Of a stretch of DNA of 64,000 nt, positions 49,082 to 60,619 are shown piece by piece. The DNA comes from Erigeron canadensis (Eukaryota; Streptophyta; Magnoliopsida; Asterales; Asteraceae): contig NC_057764.1 of NCBI RefSeq assembly GCF_010389155.1, positions 7,316,001 to 7,380,000 of the forward strand. The letters run 5' to 3'. The notes under the pieces were generated by a model. The model made no database searches. It saw only the letters and a list, made by a program, of their open reading frames with translations, and was not told the DNA's origin. How positions within the stretch are numbered: the stretch's first letter is position 1; every line of letters begins with the position of its first letter. Made by a program: the position numbers and the translations under genes.

Positions 49082-49928
49082 GATACCCTGGATGTAACAT
49101 AAGATCATAGAAGTAGTCCTGAAGTCATATTTTACATACCTCTTGCTACGACTTATGTACCCATCATTCGATTGTGTTAACCTTTAATACGTTTTATTTC
49201 TATATATTCCAATTAAATTAAGAGAAAAATAATGTATAGTGTGTTCTTATATTTTAGACAACTGAATTGTCTTTCAGTTTAACAAGTTATCTAAGTATTG
49301 TATTTTCCATTGTTTTTAGCTCTATTCTTTTTCAAGCCAGTATTTCAACCAGCAAAGATCGGGGATTAAAAAGTCAATTAAAGAATCTTTGTCTCTCCAT
49401 TTTTCTTTTGTGATGTTTTAACAACTGTCAAACATGTCTTTTTGTCATTACAATTGTAATCTGTGTTGTAGTTCAGCATAACATAACCATTAAGTGGTGG
49501 ATAAGTAAACGTACTTGGGTATTCTGGAAATAACCATGAATATATTGCTACATTCATCTAAGACGACTATCCGACTCTCTTCGCATAGCCTGAAAATAAA
49601 TCTCTCTTTGTCATATATGATGGCATTTGTCATTATATCTTTTGATCTCCTACTATATTGTTGTGAACTATGCAATCATGCTTCAAATACTTTTGAAAAG
49701 TTTACTAAAATGCAATCACTACTTTTGAAAAGTTTACTAAAATGCAATCACTACTTGGACAGTTATATCATTCACGAAAAAAAAAAAACTATAAGCAAAT
49801 AACAGAACTACAAAGCTCATTCTAATAACCTAATTCCAAACAATGATAAGATAAAACACTGAGCGTAAGAGAAACATACAAAACAACCAGTGAAGCCCGG
49901 CCATGCAACGCACGGGCATTCACTCTAG

Positions 49929-50514
49929 TAATAAGTAAAAAGATGATAATATTGTCTTATATTATTATGACTTGTTTTATGACGACTAATAGAAAGACTA
50001 ATCGATAGTTTAACGAATATAATTAAATAAATTAATTTAATTGTTGATTAATATTATGTAATTAACATCACACAACATACATACATGTGGGTATGTATGT
50101 GGCACCATCTCTATCTTAATTGGAGGTATGTAATAATACTATAACACAAAACCAAAACCATATAAGGAAAATAGATTAGAAAGTCGGCAAGAAAAAGAAG
50201 TCGACTAGGAGTCGACCGTAGAAGGAGAAGAAAAAAATAGCAGAATTTGACCAAACCAATGGTGTAAAATCTTTCCTAATCAACTATAGATTTTGTTATC
50301 ACTCTTTAAAGGTATTGTTTCTTATTTTTACATTTTGATTAATAGTTATATAAAAATATCCTAGGTCAAGAAAAGGTGGTTGTTTGGGTCCATATTAATT
50401 TCTTAGTATTCGGGCTTAACTAGAAAGCATATATTAAAATTTGGTAAGATTTGGAGATAACTTTTGTGTCATGTAATGTGACATAAAAAGGTTAAGAGAA
50501 ACTATGATCTTGTA
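49929..50514. other. Host sequence between Helitron and gypsy LTR
   Basis: AT-rich, no gene. It continues the sequence interrupted at 44678 by the Helitron. It ends TTGTA (50510-50514), directly before the gypsy LTR. Confidence 0.4.
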
Positions 50515-53104
50515 TGTAACATTCGTGATTTTTGAACTTATTTGACTTGGAATTAAACATTATTAAATGTGAACGATTTTGTGAATTTATATGAATTATG
50601 GAACATTTTGACGTGTTTTAACTTAACGTTGAGTTAAATGGGGCAACGGTTTCGTTTTAGCGTTTAAATGATTAACGAATAGCTTTTGGTCGGAATTAGC
50701 GGAGCGGGAGCCTCCTTTTTGGACACCAAGGCCGGCCCCCTACTCCCCCACTACACTCCATTTTCATCTACCAAAAATCACCACCATAAATTCATGATAA
50801 ATCCTTCCAAATATTGTGTTGTTAGTGTTAAATTAACTAAACTTCTTAGCAATAATAGCCTACATCATCAAAGTCCAAGATTTTCTCAAGTTTCAAAGTG
50901 TTATTCCTCCTCCTAGCTCCAAATTCGGATTTTATACTTGTAGGACGAATTGGTAAGTGATTTCACTCTTAAAATGTTTAATTTACGTTGTTAAAGGTAA
51001 CCCATAGCTAGATCTTGTTGATTAATGGCTAAATCTTTGAGTTTTGTTAATAGTTAGTTAACTTAGGGCAAAATTAGGGTTTATGTTACTAAAATTAGGT
51101 CAACAAACGATTTGAGTCAAGATTGATGTTATGAATCAAGATTATGATGTGGGTTATGTTTAATGATGTTAAAATATGTTGATTTATGTATAAAAATGTG
51201 TCTTGGAGCTTCCTTAGTCGATCTTAAAATCAAGAATCTGCCCAGTCGGAGCACGGCCGCTCAGACAGACGCATCGTGCTTGTGGCCGTGCTACGTGCCC
51301 AGTTATTCCCGTACTGCAGACGCTCACACGGTCGACCGTGCGAGCGGCCGCAGTTTTTTTGTCCATTCCTCAAGTTTTTCGTTCCGTTATCGGTCGACTT
51401 TTAATGATCCAAAACTTCTTTATTAGTCTTATATCATCATTTTAAGGTCAACAAAATTGATTAAACACATTCCTAAACACTTTGATTTTTACGTCAAATT
51501 TTGGTACTAATTAAGCCATTAAATCGTATTTAACTAAAACTCTTCAATATGGTTTAAGCATTCTTGGATCACTTTTAGATCACCCTTGGAAATTGTGGCG
51601 TAGTTTAACTAGTTAGACCTTACCGTTGGAATGCCTTTGTGATATTTTGATATTGTAAAGTAGGTTGTGATCGTTGTTGAAGTTTGGTTGTGGACCCTTG
51701 ATGACCGTTGGACATTCTTAGCGTGATGTTAACTTGTTGTAGCCGCTTAAGGTGAGTTTCGTAAACCCTCCCTACTCAATTGAGATTCGGGCTGAAAAGT
51801 GTACGTGTTTGTTATTGTCGTTTAATCGATTGATTGATTGCTCGATTAACGTATTGACTTGTTGCTCGGTTATTATGCTTTCGTTTTTGAATACTTGTTG
51901 TGGTTTGGGTAGTTGTACATACATGGAAGACGGTTATACTTTCAATGAATAGGAGATGTGGTGGGAAGGCTGCGGGTGACCCTATATATAAGCATCAATG
52001 ATTCCTTGAAATTAGAATCGTATGAAGTGTATGTGCATTGTGTTGTTGGATGATGGAAAACCTTTTGAAATGGAACGGGACATAGGATCTCGCATGATAA
52101 CATTTTCCCCCTTTACGTATTATAGATTTGTGATTGTGATAAGCATTAAGTTCATGTTGATGGCATAGCGATAAGCCCACGATTTGTGGCATAACTTTGT
52201 TGTTAATGATGTTGTTTAACATGTATATTGAATATGAATGCTTAGTTGTAACGTAACGTTGATCATGCATTTGAAATATATGTAAGTCATGCCGTTGATC
52301 ATGCCGTTGAAATATACGTAAGATATGTCGTTGATCACGCATTTGAAATATATGTAAGTCATGCCGTTGATCATGCCGTTGAAATATACGTAAGACATGC
52401 CGTTGATCATGCCGTTGAAATATACGTAAGACATGCCGTTGATCATGCATTTGAAATATATGTAAGTCATGCCGTTGATCATGCATTTGAAATATATGTA
52501 AGTCATGCCGTTGATCATGCCGTTGAAATATACGTAAGACATGCCGTTGTTTATGCCGTTGAAATATACGTAGGACATGCCTTTGATCTTGCATTTGAAA
52601 TATATGTAAGTCATGCCGAAATGAACACGCCTTTGAAATATATGTACGTCGTGCCGATATGTGTTGATTTGTGTTATGTGTTGATTCGTAGTAACGTGAA
52701 ACCTTTTAGGGTTTCCCTTGGAACGTGAATTGGTATTTTAATCCTCGTATATCCTTAACGGTTGTTATCCTGACACACTTGTTTCCTATTACTTGCCCCT
52801 ACGAACTCACCAACTTTATGTTAACGCGTGTTAGTACACTTTTCAGGTGAACAGGTTAGCTCATAGACGTATTGGATGGTTGATTGTTTGATCATGCTAG
52901 ACTTGGACTTGGACTTCTTAGATCCGTGATTCATTTCCCGAATTAGGGGTTATGCTTATGTGTGATCCGGATACTTGCATTATTGAATGGTTTGTATGGA
53001 TTACTTGGTCCTTTTTATGCATTTAGACTTGCTCTACTTAATTTCCATATCGTGCTGTGCTTTTCTTGTGATACCCCATGATTCCGCCTTGGTGGGGTGT
53101 TACA
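50515..53104 (+). repeat. Gypsy 5' LTR (2.59 kb)
   Basis: It runs from TGTAACATTCG to GGGGTGTTACA, with inverted TGTAAC/GTTACA tips. The PBS begins three bases later. It contains a GC-rich island (51230-51355) with a 14-bp perfect palindrome, and about ten copies of a 36-bp tandem unit (52258-52617). Confidence 0.93.
52258..52617 (+). repeat. 36-bp tandem repeat array in the gypsy 5' LTR
   Basis: About ten units of 36 bp in two flavours: type A with GCATTTGAAATATATGTAAG and type B with GCCGTTGAAATATACGTAAG, each preceded by GTTGATCAT. On the complementary strand the array forms long open frames of repeated peptides, which are a by-product of the repeat. Confidence 0.95.
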
Positions 53105-53107
53105 GAA

Positions 53108-53121
53108 TGGTATCAGATCCG
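53108..53121 (+). other. Gypsy primer binding site
   Basis: TGGTATCAGATCCG, three bases after the 5' LTR. It is a near match to the initiator Met tRNA complement, with a T where G is usual after CAGA. Confidence 0.8.
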
Positions 53122-54099
53122 TGGTTGTAGAGAATTAGGTGGATCGACCTAGCCTATAGCCATTGCACCCACTTTTCATAATTAGCATGCATGATAGGAA
53201 ATTTTGTGTGCAACGTGGATTGTATGATGCATAAAACGTATTTAAACGGAGTTCGTAGGGATTTTTCGTGACTTGATGACTTGGTTGTTACGTGATGACT
53301 TGATTGACGTATGTGTTAGTGTCGGGATACACCGTGCTGCCGAATGAACGTTAACGTATAGTTTAACCCTAGCAAAGTGAAATGATGGCATTAACGGAGT
53401 ATGACACTCGGTAACCCTAGAGGCGTCTGATCAACAAATCTATGGTTACCCTATGTCATATAAAGTTAATGACCTCGTGGATTGCGCATTGTGGATGAAG
53501 TATAGTAGGTAACCCGGTATGCTTAATGAGTATTGGTTAGGTGGAAGGTTAGCCGTTGGTACACCCTGTATACATACCCGACCAATCCTTAGAGAGCATA
53601 ACGGAACCGAATCCCGACATCCATTCAATATATTAACGGTGTGGAGGGTTAGCCGCTGGTACACCCTGTATACATACACCTTTAAGGTATTGAATGTTGA
53701 GGTTAAGATTCAGACTATGCTTTACCCGCCTTGTTAGTGACTTGACCCCTTTATATGTTTGTATGCAATGGTTTGAAATCGTGGAATTTATTTAGAATGA
53801 ATGAAAATGGTAATGTTTTACCTCGCTATATTTGAACTTGAACGTTGATTTGAATATTCGGTCGTGGTTGAATTGGAATTGTTTGATTTGTTAGAATGCG
53901 AAGAGAATGTTGATAACATAGTTTATTGCCATGTTAATTTCCCCTTAGAAATACGTGTCCTTGTAATGACTTAGGATAGCCTAAGTTGGATTGTTGTTAT
54001 ATGGCGATTGATTGTGAATGCTTGTATGGGAATTGTGAGGGTTAACATGGAAATCCAACTCGTGTGTTCGAGGAAAGATGGATAGACCATGGAGAGCTA

Positions 54100-57000
54100 A
54101 CGTGGATTATAGGCGCCAAGACGAGTAAGAGAAACCGGTTGATCAAGGAAATTGAAGAATTAGAGGCGGTAAAGGTGGTCGTAGAGGTCGTAGTAATCGT
54201 GAAGGACGTTAGAGAATTGAGTGGGTTAAACACCAAAATGTCTACCATCAATCGTCGTGCCTTTCTTTGAATGTCGTTCCGATTAATGCTCGAAATCCGC
54301 CGATGGCCCGAGGTACTTGTTATGAGTGTGGTAGTCACGAGCACCACCGAAATGAGTGCCCCAACCTTATCGGTCAACAACAAGCTCAACAGCAACTTAC
54401 TCCCCATGGAAAAACTTTTACAGTGATTGCGGCCGAAACTCGTGTTGATCCTAAACGTCGTTGCAAATACTTTTCTTCTCAACGATCAATGTACCACCGT
54501 ATTATTTGACTCTAGTATCGATTCTAGCCTTGTTTCCAATGATTCCGTGCCTTGAGTGATACTAACCTTAGTCCATTGTCGTATTACTTGAACTTGAAAT
54601 GGTAAATGACGGGTTAACGAAAATTGACCAAGTTGTCTTTAATTGTACGTTAGAATTGTGGAATCACCCGTTTCACATAGGCCTAGTTCCTTTTGTTATC
54701 GGTAGTTTTGACGGGGTTTTGAGAATGGATTGGATGTCGACAATGAATGCGGTCATAGATTGCGGTAGTAAAGTAATGAGGATTCCGATAGAAAATGACG
54801 AAGAATTAGTGGTTCAAGGCGAGACGACCAAGCCATGGGAAGGAAAAATATATAATGTCAATGCCACGAATGTCGAACTAAAAGTCGTGCCCGTGGTTAA
54901 TGAATTCATGGACGTATTTCCGGATGACCTACCGGGTTTGCCTCCCTCTCGTCAACGTGATCTACGAATTTATCTTATTCCTAACGCCTCTCCCGTGGCC
55001 AAAGCACCCTACCGCTTAGCCTTAACCGAAATGCAAGAGTTGGCTACATAACTCAAAGAACTTCTTGAAAAGGGGTTTCATACGCCCTAGTCATCCTCCG
55101 TAGAGCACACCGATCTTACTTGTCATGAAGAAAGACGACTCCTCCAAATATGTATCGATTATAGAGAATTAAACAAACTCACAGTGAAAAATCGTTATCT
55201 CTTTTTCCTAGAATTGATGATCTATTTGATCAACTCCATTGTGCTCGCTTCTTTTCCAATATTGATTTGCGGTTGAGTTACCACCAATTTCGCGTCTATG
55301 AGGATAATATTCCCAAGATGGCCTTTTGAACACGTTATGAACGCTTTAAATTCGCGGTTATGCCTTTTGGGTTGACCAATGCATCGACAGTGTTCATGGA
55401 CTTGATGAACCTTGTGTGTCGACCCTACTTGGATAAGTTTGCCATTTGTCTTCATCGATGACATCCTTGTCTATTCCAGGACGAAAGAAGATCATTTGAA
55501 ACGTTTGGAGAAAGTTTTAGAGTTACTCCGGGAAGAGAAAATCGTATGCCAAGTTTGAATTTTGGCTCGAAGAGGTTCACTTTCTTGGTCACGTAGTGAG
55601 CAAGGAAGGATCAAGTGGACCCAAGTACAATTGAAACGGTGAAAAATTTGAGACGACCCTAGACGCCAACCGGGATTTACCAACTCCTTAGTTGCGAGTT
55701 ATATTAGACGATCCATTAAGGGCTTTTTGAAAATCGCCCAACCCCTAACTTTACTGACTCAATGCGAATGACGTTTGATTGAAGCGAGAAGCAAGATCAA
55801 GCCTTCCAATTGTTGAAAGACAAGTGGTGCGATGCACCAATCTTAAGCTTGCCCGAAGGAGCCGATGATTTTGTCGTTTAGTGTGATGCATCCAAGCAAG
55901 GGTTGTGTTTTGATGTAACGGGGTAAAGTGATTGCGTTATCCGGCCTCACCCGGGTAAGGAAAACGTTGTAGCCGATGCCTTGAGCTGAAAGGAACATGT
56001 AAAAGAGACGGATTAGAACCATAAGCCTTACCATGCAAAGGAGTTTTCGTGACTCCATCACTGAAGCACAAAGGTTGGCAACTAGACTGGGAACTTCATC
56101 AACGAAGCATTCATGGCTTCGAAGAACGATTTGATAGAAAAGACGATGGCGGTTTATACTTGGTTGAACGATTATGGATCCCCATTTTTGGTGGGCTTGG
56201 ATGAAACTGATGAATGAAGCACATAACTCGGCGTACTCGGTTAACTCGGGGTCCGACAAGATGTAATTGGACATGAGAGACTTGTATTGGTGGCTGGAAA
56301 TGAAGAAAGACATTACAAAGTATGCTAGTGAATGTATCACTTGTTTATAAGTAAAGACCGACCACAAGAGACCACTCGGTTTACTAGTTCAACCGGTAAC
56401 ACCGGAGTGGAGATGAGAACGAATTACCATGAACTTCATCACGAAGTTACCTAGAACGAGTAGTGGCCGGGACACCAATTGGGTGATAGTTGATCGGTTG
56501 ACTAAGTCAACTCATTGCTTAGCCATCCGGAAAGATGATATATTTGACACCTTGGCACGTTGTGCCTCAAAGAAGTAGTATCCAAACTTGGAGTGCCGAT
56601 TTCCGTCATAACCAATCGGGATACCCGATTTACTTCAAAGTTTTGGATGGCGTTCCAAAATGCGATGGGTACTCAACTCGATGTGAGTACGACGTTCCAT
56701 CCTCAAACCGACAGTCAAAGAGAAAGAACGATTCAAACGCTCGATGATATGTTAGGAGTTTGTGCCGTCAACGTTTGGTGGAAATTGGGACGTGCATTTA
56801 CCGTTAGTCGAATTCTCTTATGATAGTAATAGCTATCACGCTAGTATCCAGTCGCTCCATTTAGAGCCTTATATGGGAGAGTATGTAGGTCACCGTTAGC
56901 TTGGGTGGAAGTTGGTGAAAGCCCAACTATTTAGGCCCGACATTGTTGTTAAAACGATGAAGGTGACCTCTCAAATCAAAGAAAAGTTGAGAGTGGCCTG

Positions 57001-57500
57001 AGAACGACAATTATTGTATGCACACGTGGGACGTCGATCCCTCGGATTTGGAGTGGGTGATTTTGTGTTGCTTAAAGTATCCCTGTGGAAAGGCGTGGTC
57101 CGATTTATAAAACGTGGTAAACTAGGGGCCAATGTATATTGGTCCATTTAAAATCTTTAAACGTATTGGTCTGGTGGCGTATCGTTTGGAGCTCCCTTAA
57201 TACTTGAGTGGAGTTTATAATGTTTTCCATATTTGTAATCTCCGGAAGTGTTTGGCCAACCCAACACTTCATGTGGCTTTTGAAGAAATTCGTGTCATTA
57301 AAACGTTGAAATTGTGGAAGAGCCGTTAGAGATCTTAGATCGGCAAATTAAAAAGCTTAAGAATACTCGGTATACAATCGTTAAAGTAAGATGGCAAGCT
57401 AGACGTGAGCCCGAAAAATTACGTGGAGACGTGTAGATTCTATGAAGCCAAATTTCCCCATTTATTTGACTAGTCTAGTTAGATTTGAATTTCGGGATGA
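54100..57500 (+). pseudogene. Gypsy gag-pol remnants
   Basis: Order seen: a gag zinc knuckle CYECGSHEHHRNEC (54318-54359); the protease/RT junction (54599-55051, with FDGVLRMDWMS and DVFPDDLPGLPPSRQ); RT (about 55240-55500, YHQFRV then VMPFGLTNA, with the catalytic Asp-Asp block at 55455-55475 surviving only in a shifted frame); integrase (56560-56790, ITNRDTRFTSKFW and TFHPQTDSQ); and a C-terminal end near 57310-57440 (EPLEILDRQIKKLKNTR, VKVRW). Stops and frameshifts are frequent throughout, and RNase H is barely recognisable. Clearly non-functional. Confidence 0.88.
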
Positions 57501-57510
57501 AATTCCTTTA

Positions 57511-57522
57511 ACGGGGGAATGA
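57511..57522 (+). other. Gypsy polypurine tract
   Basis: ACGGGGGAATGA, immediately before the 3' LTR start at 57523. Confidence 0.8.
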
Positions 57523-59725
57523 TGTAACATTCGTGATTTTTGAACTTATTTGACTTGTAATTAAACGTGATTAAATGTGAATGATTTTGTGAATTTATAT
57601 GAATTATGGAACATTTTGACGTGTTTTAACTTAACGTTGAGTTAAATGGGGCAACGGTTTCGTTTTAGCGTTTAAATGATTAACGAATAGCTATTGGTCG
57701 GAATTAGCGGAGTTGGAGCCTCCTTTTTGGACACCAAGGCCGGCCCCCTACTCCCCCACTACACTCCCACAATTCTTTTCCTTATCTCATTTCTTCCTCA
57801 TCTCTCTCTCCCTTTTACTTCCTTCATTCGATTTTCATCTACCAAAAATCACCACCATAAATTCATGATAAATCCTTGCAAATATTGTGTTGTTAATGTT
57901 AAATTAACTAAACTTCTTAGCAATAATAGCCTACATCATCAAAGTCCAAGATTTTCTCAAGTTTCAAAGTGTTCATCCTCCTCCTAGCTCCAAATACGGA
58001 TTTTATACTTGTAGGACGAATTGGTAAGTGATTTCACACTTAAAATGTTTAATTTACGTTTTTAAAGGTAACCCATAGCTAGATCTTGTTGATTAATGGC
58101 TAAATCTTTGAGTTTTGTTAATAATTAGTTAACTTAGGGCAAAATTAGGGTTTATGTTACTAAAATTAGGTCAACAAATGATTTGAGTCAAGATTGATGT
58201 TATGAATCAAGATTATGATGTGGGTTATGTTTAATGATGTTAAAATATGTTGATTTATGTATAAAAATGTGTCTTGGAGCTTCCTTAGTCGATCTTGAAG
58301 TCAAGAATCTGCCCAGTCGGAGCACGACCGCTCAGACAGACGCATCGTGCTTGTGGCCGTGCTACGTGCCCAGTCATTCCCGTACGGCAAACGCTCACAC
58401 GGTCGACCGTGCGAGCGGCCGCAGTTTTTCTGTCCTTTCCTGCAGTTTTTCGTTCGGTTATCGGTCGACTTTTAATGATCCAAAACTTGTTTATTAGTCT
58501 TATATCAATATTTTAAGGTCAACAAAATTGATTAATCACATTCCTAAACACTTTGATTTTTACGTCAAATTTTGGTACTAATTAAGTCATTAAATCGTAT
58601 TTAACTAAAACTCTTCAATATGGTTTAAGCATTCTTGGATCACTTTTAGATCACCCTTGGAAATTGTGGCGTAGTTTAACTCGTTAGACCTTATCGTTGG
58701 GATGCCTTTGTGATATTTTGATATTGTAAAGTAGGTTGTGATCGTTGTTGAAGTTTGGTTGTGGACCCTTAATGACCGTTGGACATTCTTAGCGTGATGT
58801 TAACTTGTTGTAGCCGCTTAAGGTGAGTTTCGTAAACCCTCCCTACTCAATTGAGATTCGGGCTGAAAAGTGTACGTGTTTGTTATTGTCGTTTAATCGA
58901 TTGATTGATTGCTCGATTAACGTATTGACTTGTTGCTCGGTTATTATGCTTTCGTTTTTGAATACTTGTTGTGGTTTGGGTAGTTGTACATACATGGAAG
59001 ACGGTTATACTTTCAATGAATAGGAGATGTGGTGGGAAGGCTGCAGGTGACCCTATATATAAGCATCAATGATTCCTTGAAATTAGAATCGTATGAAGTG
59101 TATGTGCATTGTGTTGTTGGATGATGGAAAACGTTTTGAAATGGAACGGGACATAGGATCTCGCATGATAACATTTTCCCCCTTAACGTATTATAGATTT
59201 GTGATTGTGATAACGATTAAGTTCATGTTGATGGCATAGCGATAAGCCCATGATTTGTGGCATAACTTTGTTGTTAATGATGTCGTTTAACATGTATATT
59301 GAATATGAATGCTTAGTTGTAACGTAACGTTGATCATGCATTTGAATTATATGTAAGTCATGCTGTTGAAATATACGTAAGATATGTCGTTGATCACGCA
59401 TTTGAAATATATGTAAGTCATGCCGTTGAAATATACGTAAGTCATGCCGTTGATCATGCATTTGAAATATATGTAAGTGATGTCGTTGATCATGCATTTG
59501 AAATATATGTAAGTCATGCCGTTGATCATGCCGTTGAAATATATGTAAGACATGCCGTTGAAATATACGTAAGACATACCATTGATCATGCATTTGAAAT
59601 ATATGTAAGACATGCCGTTGAAATATACGTAAGACATGCCATTGATCATGCATTTGAAATATATGTAAGTTATGCCGAAATGAACACGCCTTTGAAATAT
59701 ATGTAAGTCGTGCCGATATGTTGAT
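57523..59725 (+). repeat. Gypsy 3' LTR, truncated
   Basis: Homologous to the 5' LTR from its first base to about GTGCCGATATG (59725), then unrelated, so about 0.4 kb of the LTR end is missing. It has a 66-bp pyrimidine-rich segment near 57766-57830 that the 5' LTR lacks. It also has its own version of the tandem array (59330-59690) with mixed 36-bp and 24-bp units. Confidence 0.9.
59330..59690 (+). repeat. 36/24-bp tandem array in the gypsy 3' LTR
   Basis: Same unit family as at 52258-52617, but about four units are shortened to 24 bp by loss of the GATCATGCCGTT segment. The two arrays have therefore changed separately since insertion. Confidence 0.92.
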
Positions 59726-59795
59726 AGTGCGATTAGGTCATGCCGAAATTTTAAATTTTTCTATGGTGGCGTTTGAAATAAATTGGCATTAAACA
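59726..59795. other. 70-bp junction segment of unknown origin
   Basis: It lies between the truncated gypsy LTR and the resumed copia gag. It contains GGTCATGCCGAAATTT (a faint echo of the LTR repeat) and ends GGCATTAAACA. No clear match to the missing LTR end. Confidence 0.5.
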
Positions 59796-60611
59796 TTGTA
59801 TGATTTGCAAAGTGTCCAGTTGGCTCTTAAAGAGTCAGATTTGAAAAATGAGGCATTGGGGAGAGATAACCAAAAATTGAAATATGATCTTGAAAAGGAG
59901 CACATGGTTATCAAATCTTGGGTACAAGCATCTGGTAAAAATTATGATGCATTTTCAATAACCATTGATGCTCAAGAAACTACCTGAAAATCTGGTGATC
60001 TCCAGATGGCAGCTGTTTTACCCTTAATCTACCAGATGCCTGAATCAGTTAGAATTGAGACTCCATATGACTCTTCTAACATTGCCAAATCTGAATCTGT
60101 TGAGACCACCCCTGGTGAGGCCAAAACTGGAGTCAAAAAGGCTAAAGCTCCAGTTAAAAAGGAAGCTAGTGATGTTCCTTTGCCTCAAAAGTCCAAAGAG
60201 CCCAAGACTCCGAAGACTAAAAATTCCGCTGACCCCAAGTCCAAGGGTCAGCAGCCTGAAGAAAACAACTTTTTTTTGAAATTGGAGAGTCAACTCTAAA
60301 ATTTGTCAAGGCAGGTACAAAGTTGTACTGCCAGAATTAAAAATCTGGAAGGAGCTTCGACTCCTTCAGTTGAAAAACAAGTTGTTAAAACCCCTCCTTT
60401 AAAACAAAAACAAAAGCAAACTGCTCAAAAAGGAGCAAAATCTGGAAAGAAAAAGGAGGTTGTTCCACTCAAACCAATTGTTTTTACTTCTGAAACTGGA
60501 AATAATCCTCCCGTTTCAGCCTCCAGTTCAACCCCAAGTCAATCTGTTGAGACTTCTCAGGAGAAGTCTGGTGGACCCATCAAGAAAAGATGGGTTCACA
60601 AAAATAACTGA
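59796..60611 (+). pseudogene. Copia gag C-terminal region, resumed after the insertion
   Basis: From TTG (59796) the frame reads LYDLQSVQLALKESDLKNEA and continues as a coiled coil to 59987. A Lys/Pro-rich linker (60006-60611) then leads to the protease, with at least two stops. It completes the gag piece that ends at 28767. Confidence 0.85.
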
Positions 60612-60619
60612 TTATTTAC

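Larger units (their letters stand above)
44679..49928 (+). mobile_element. Helitron carrying an RPA1-like gene
   Basis: The 5' end is TCTATATATATCTAAAAG after an A (44678). The 3' end is CTAG (49925-49928) before a T, with a hairpin GCCCG (49895-49899) / CGGGC (49913-49917) 11 bases from the end. The A-to-T insertion rule of Helitrons is met on both sides. Length is 5.25 kb. It carries an RPA1-like gene but no Rep-helicase, so it looks like a deletion derivative of an autonomous plant Helitron; such elements often encode RPA-like proteins. Confidence 0.85.
50515..59725 (+). mobile_element. Ty3-gypsy LTR retrotransposon, decayed
   Basis: A left LTR (50515-53104), PBS, 4.4 kb of internal region with the pol order protease-RT-RNase H-integrase, a polypurine tract and a right LTR from 57523. 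Integrase after RT marks it as gypsy. Long LTRs and the protein style recall the Tekay/Del chromovirus group, which is an inference. The right LTR lacks about its last 0.4 kb. Confidence 0.9.

Noticed and set aside
51995..52614. Long minus-strand open frames encoding repeated peptides (HDQRH.LRIFQ / MINGMSYVYF types), also at 59183-59653
   Set aside because: They are translations of the 36/24-bp tandem array inside the gypsy LTRs. Two frames are open at once only because the unit length is a multiple of three.
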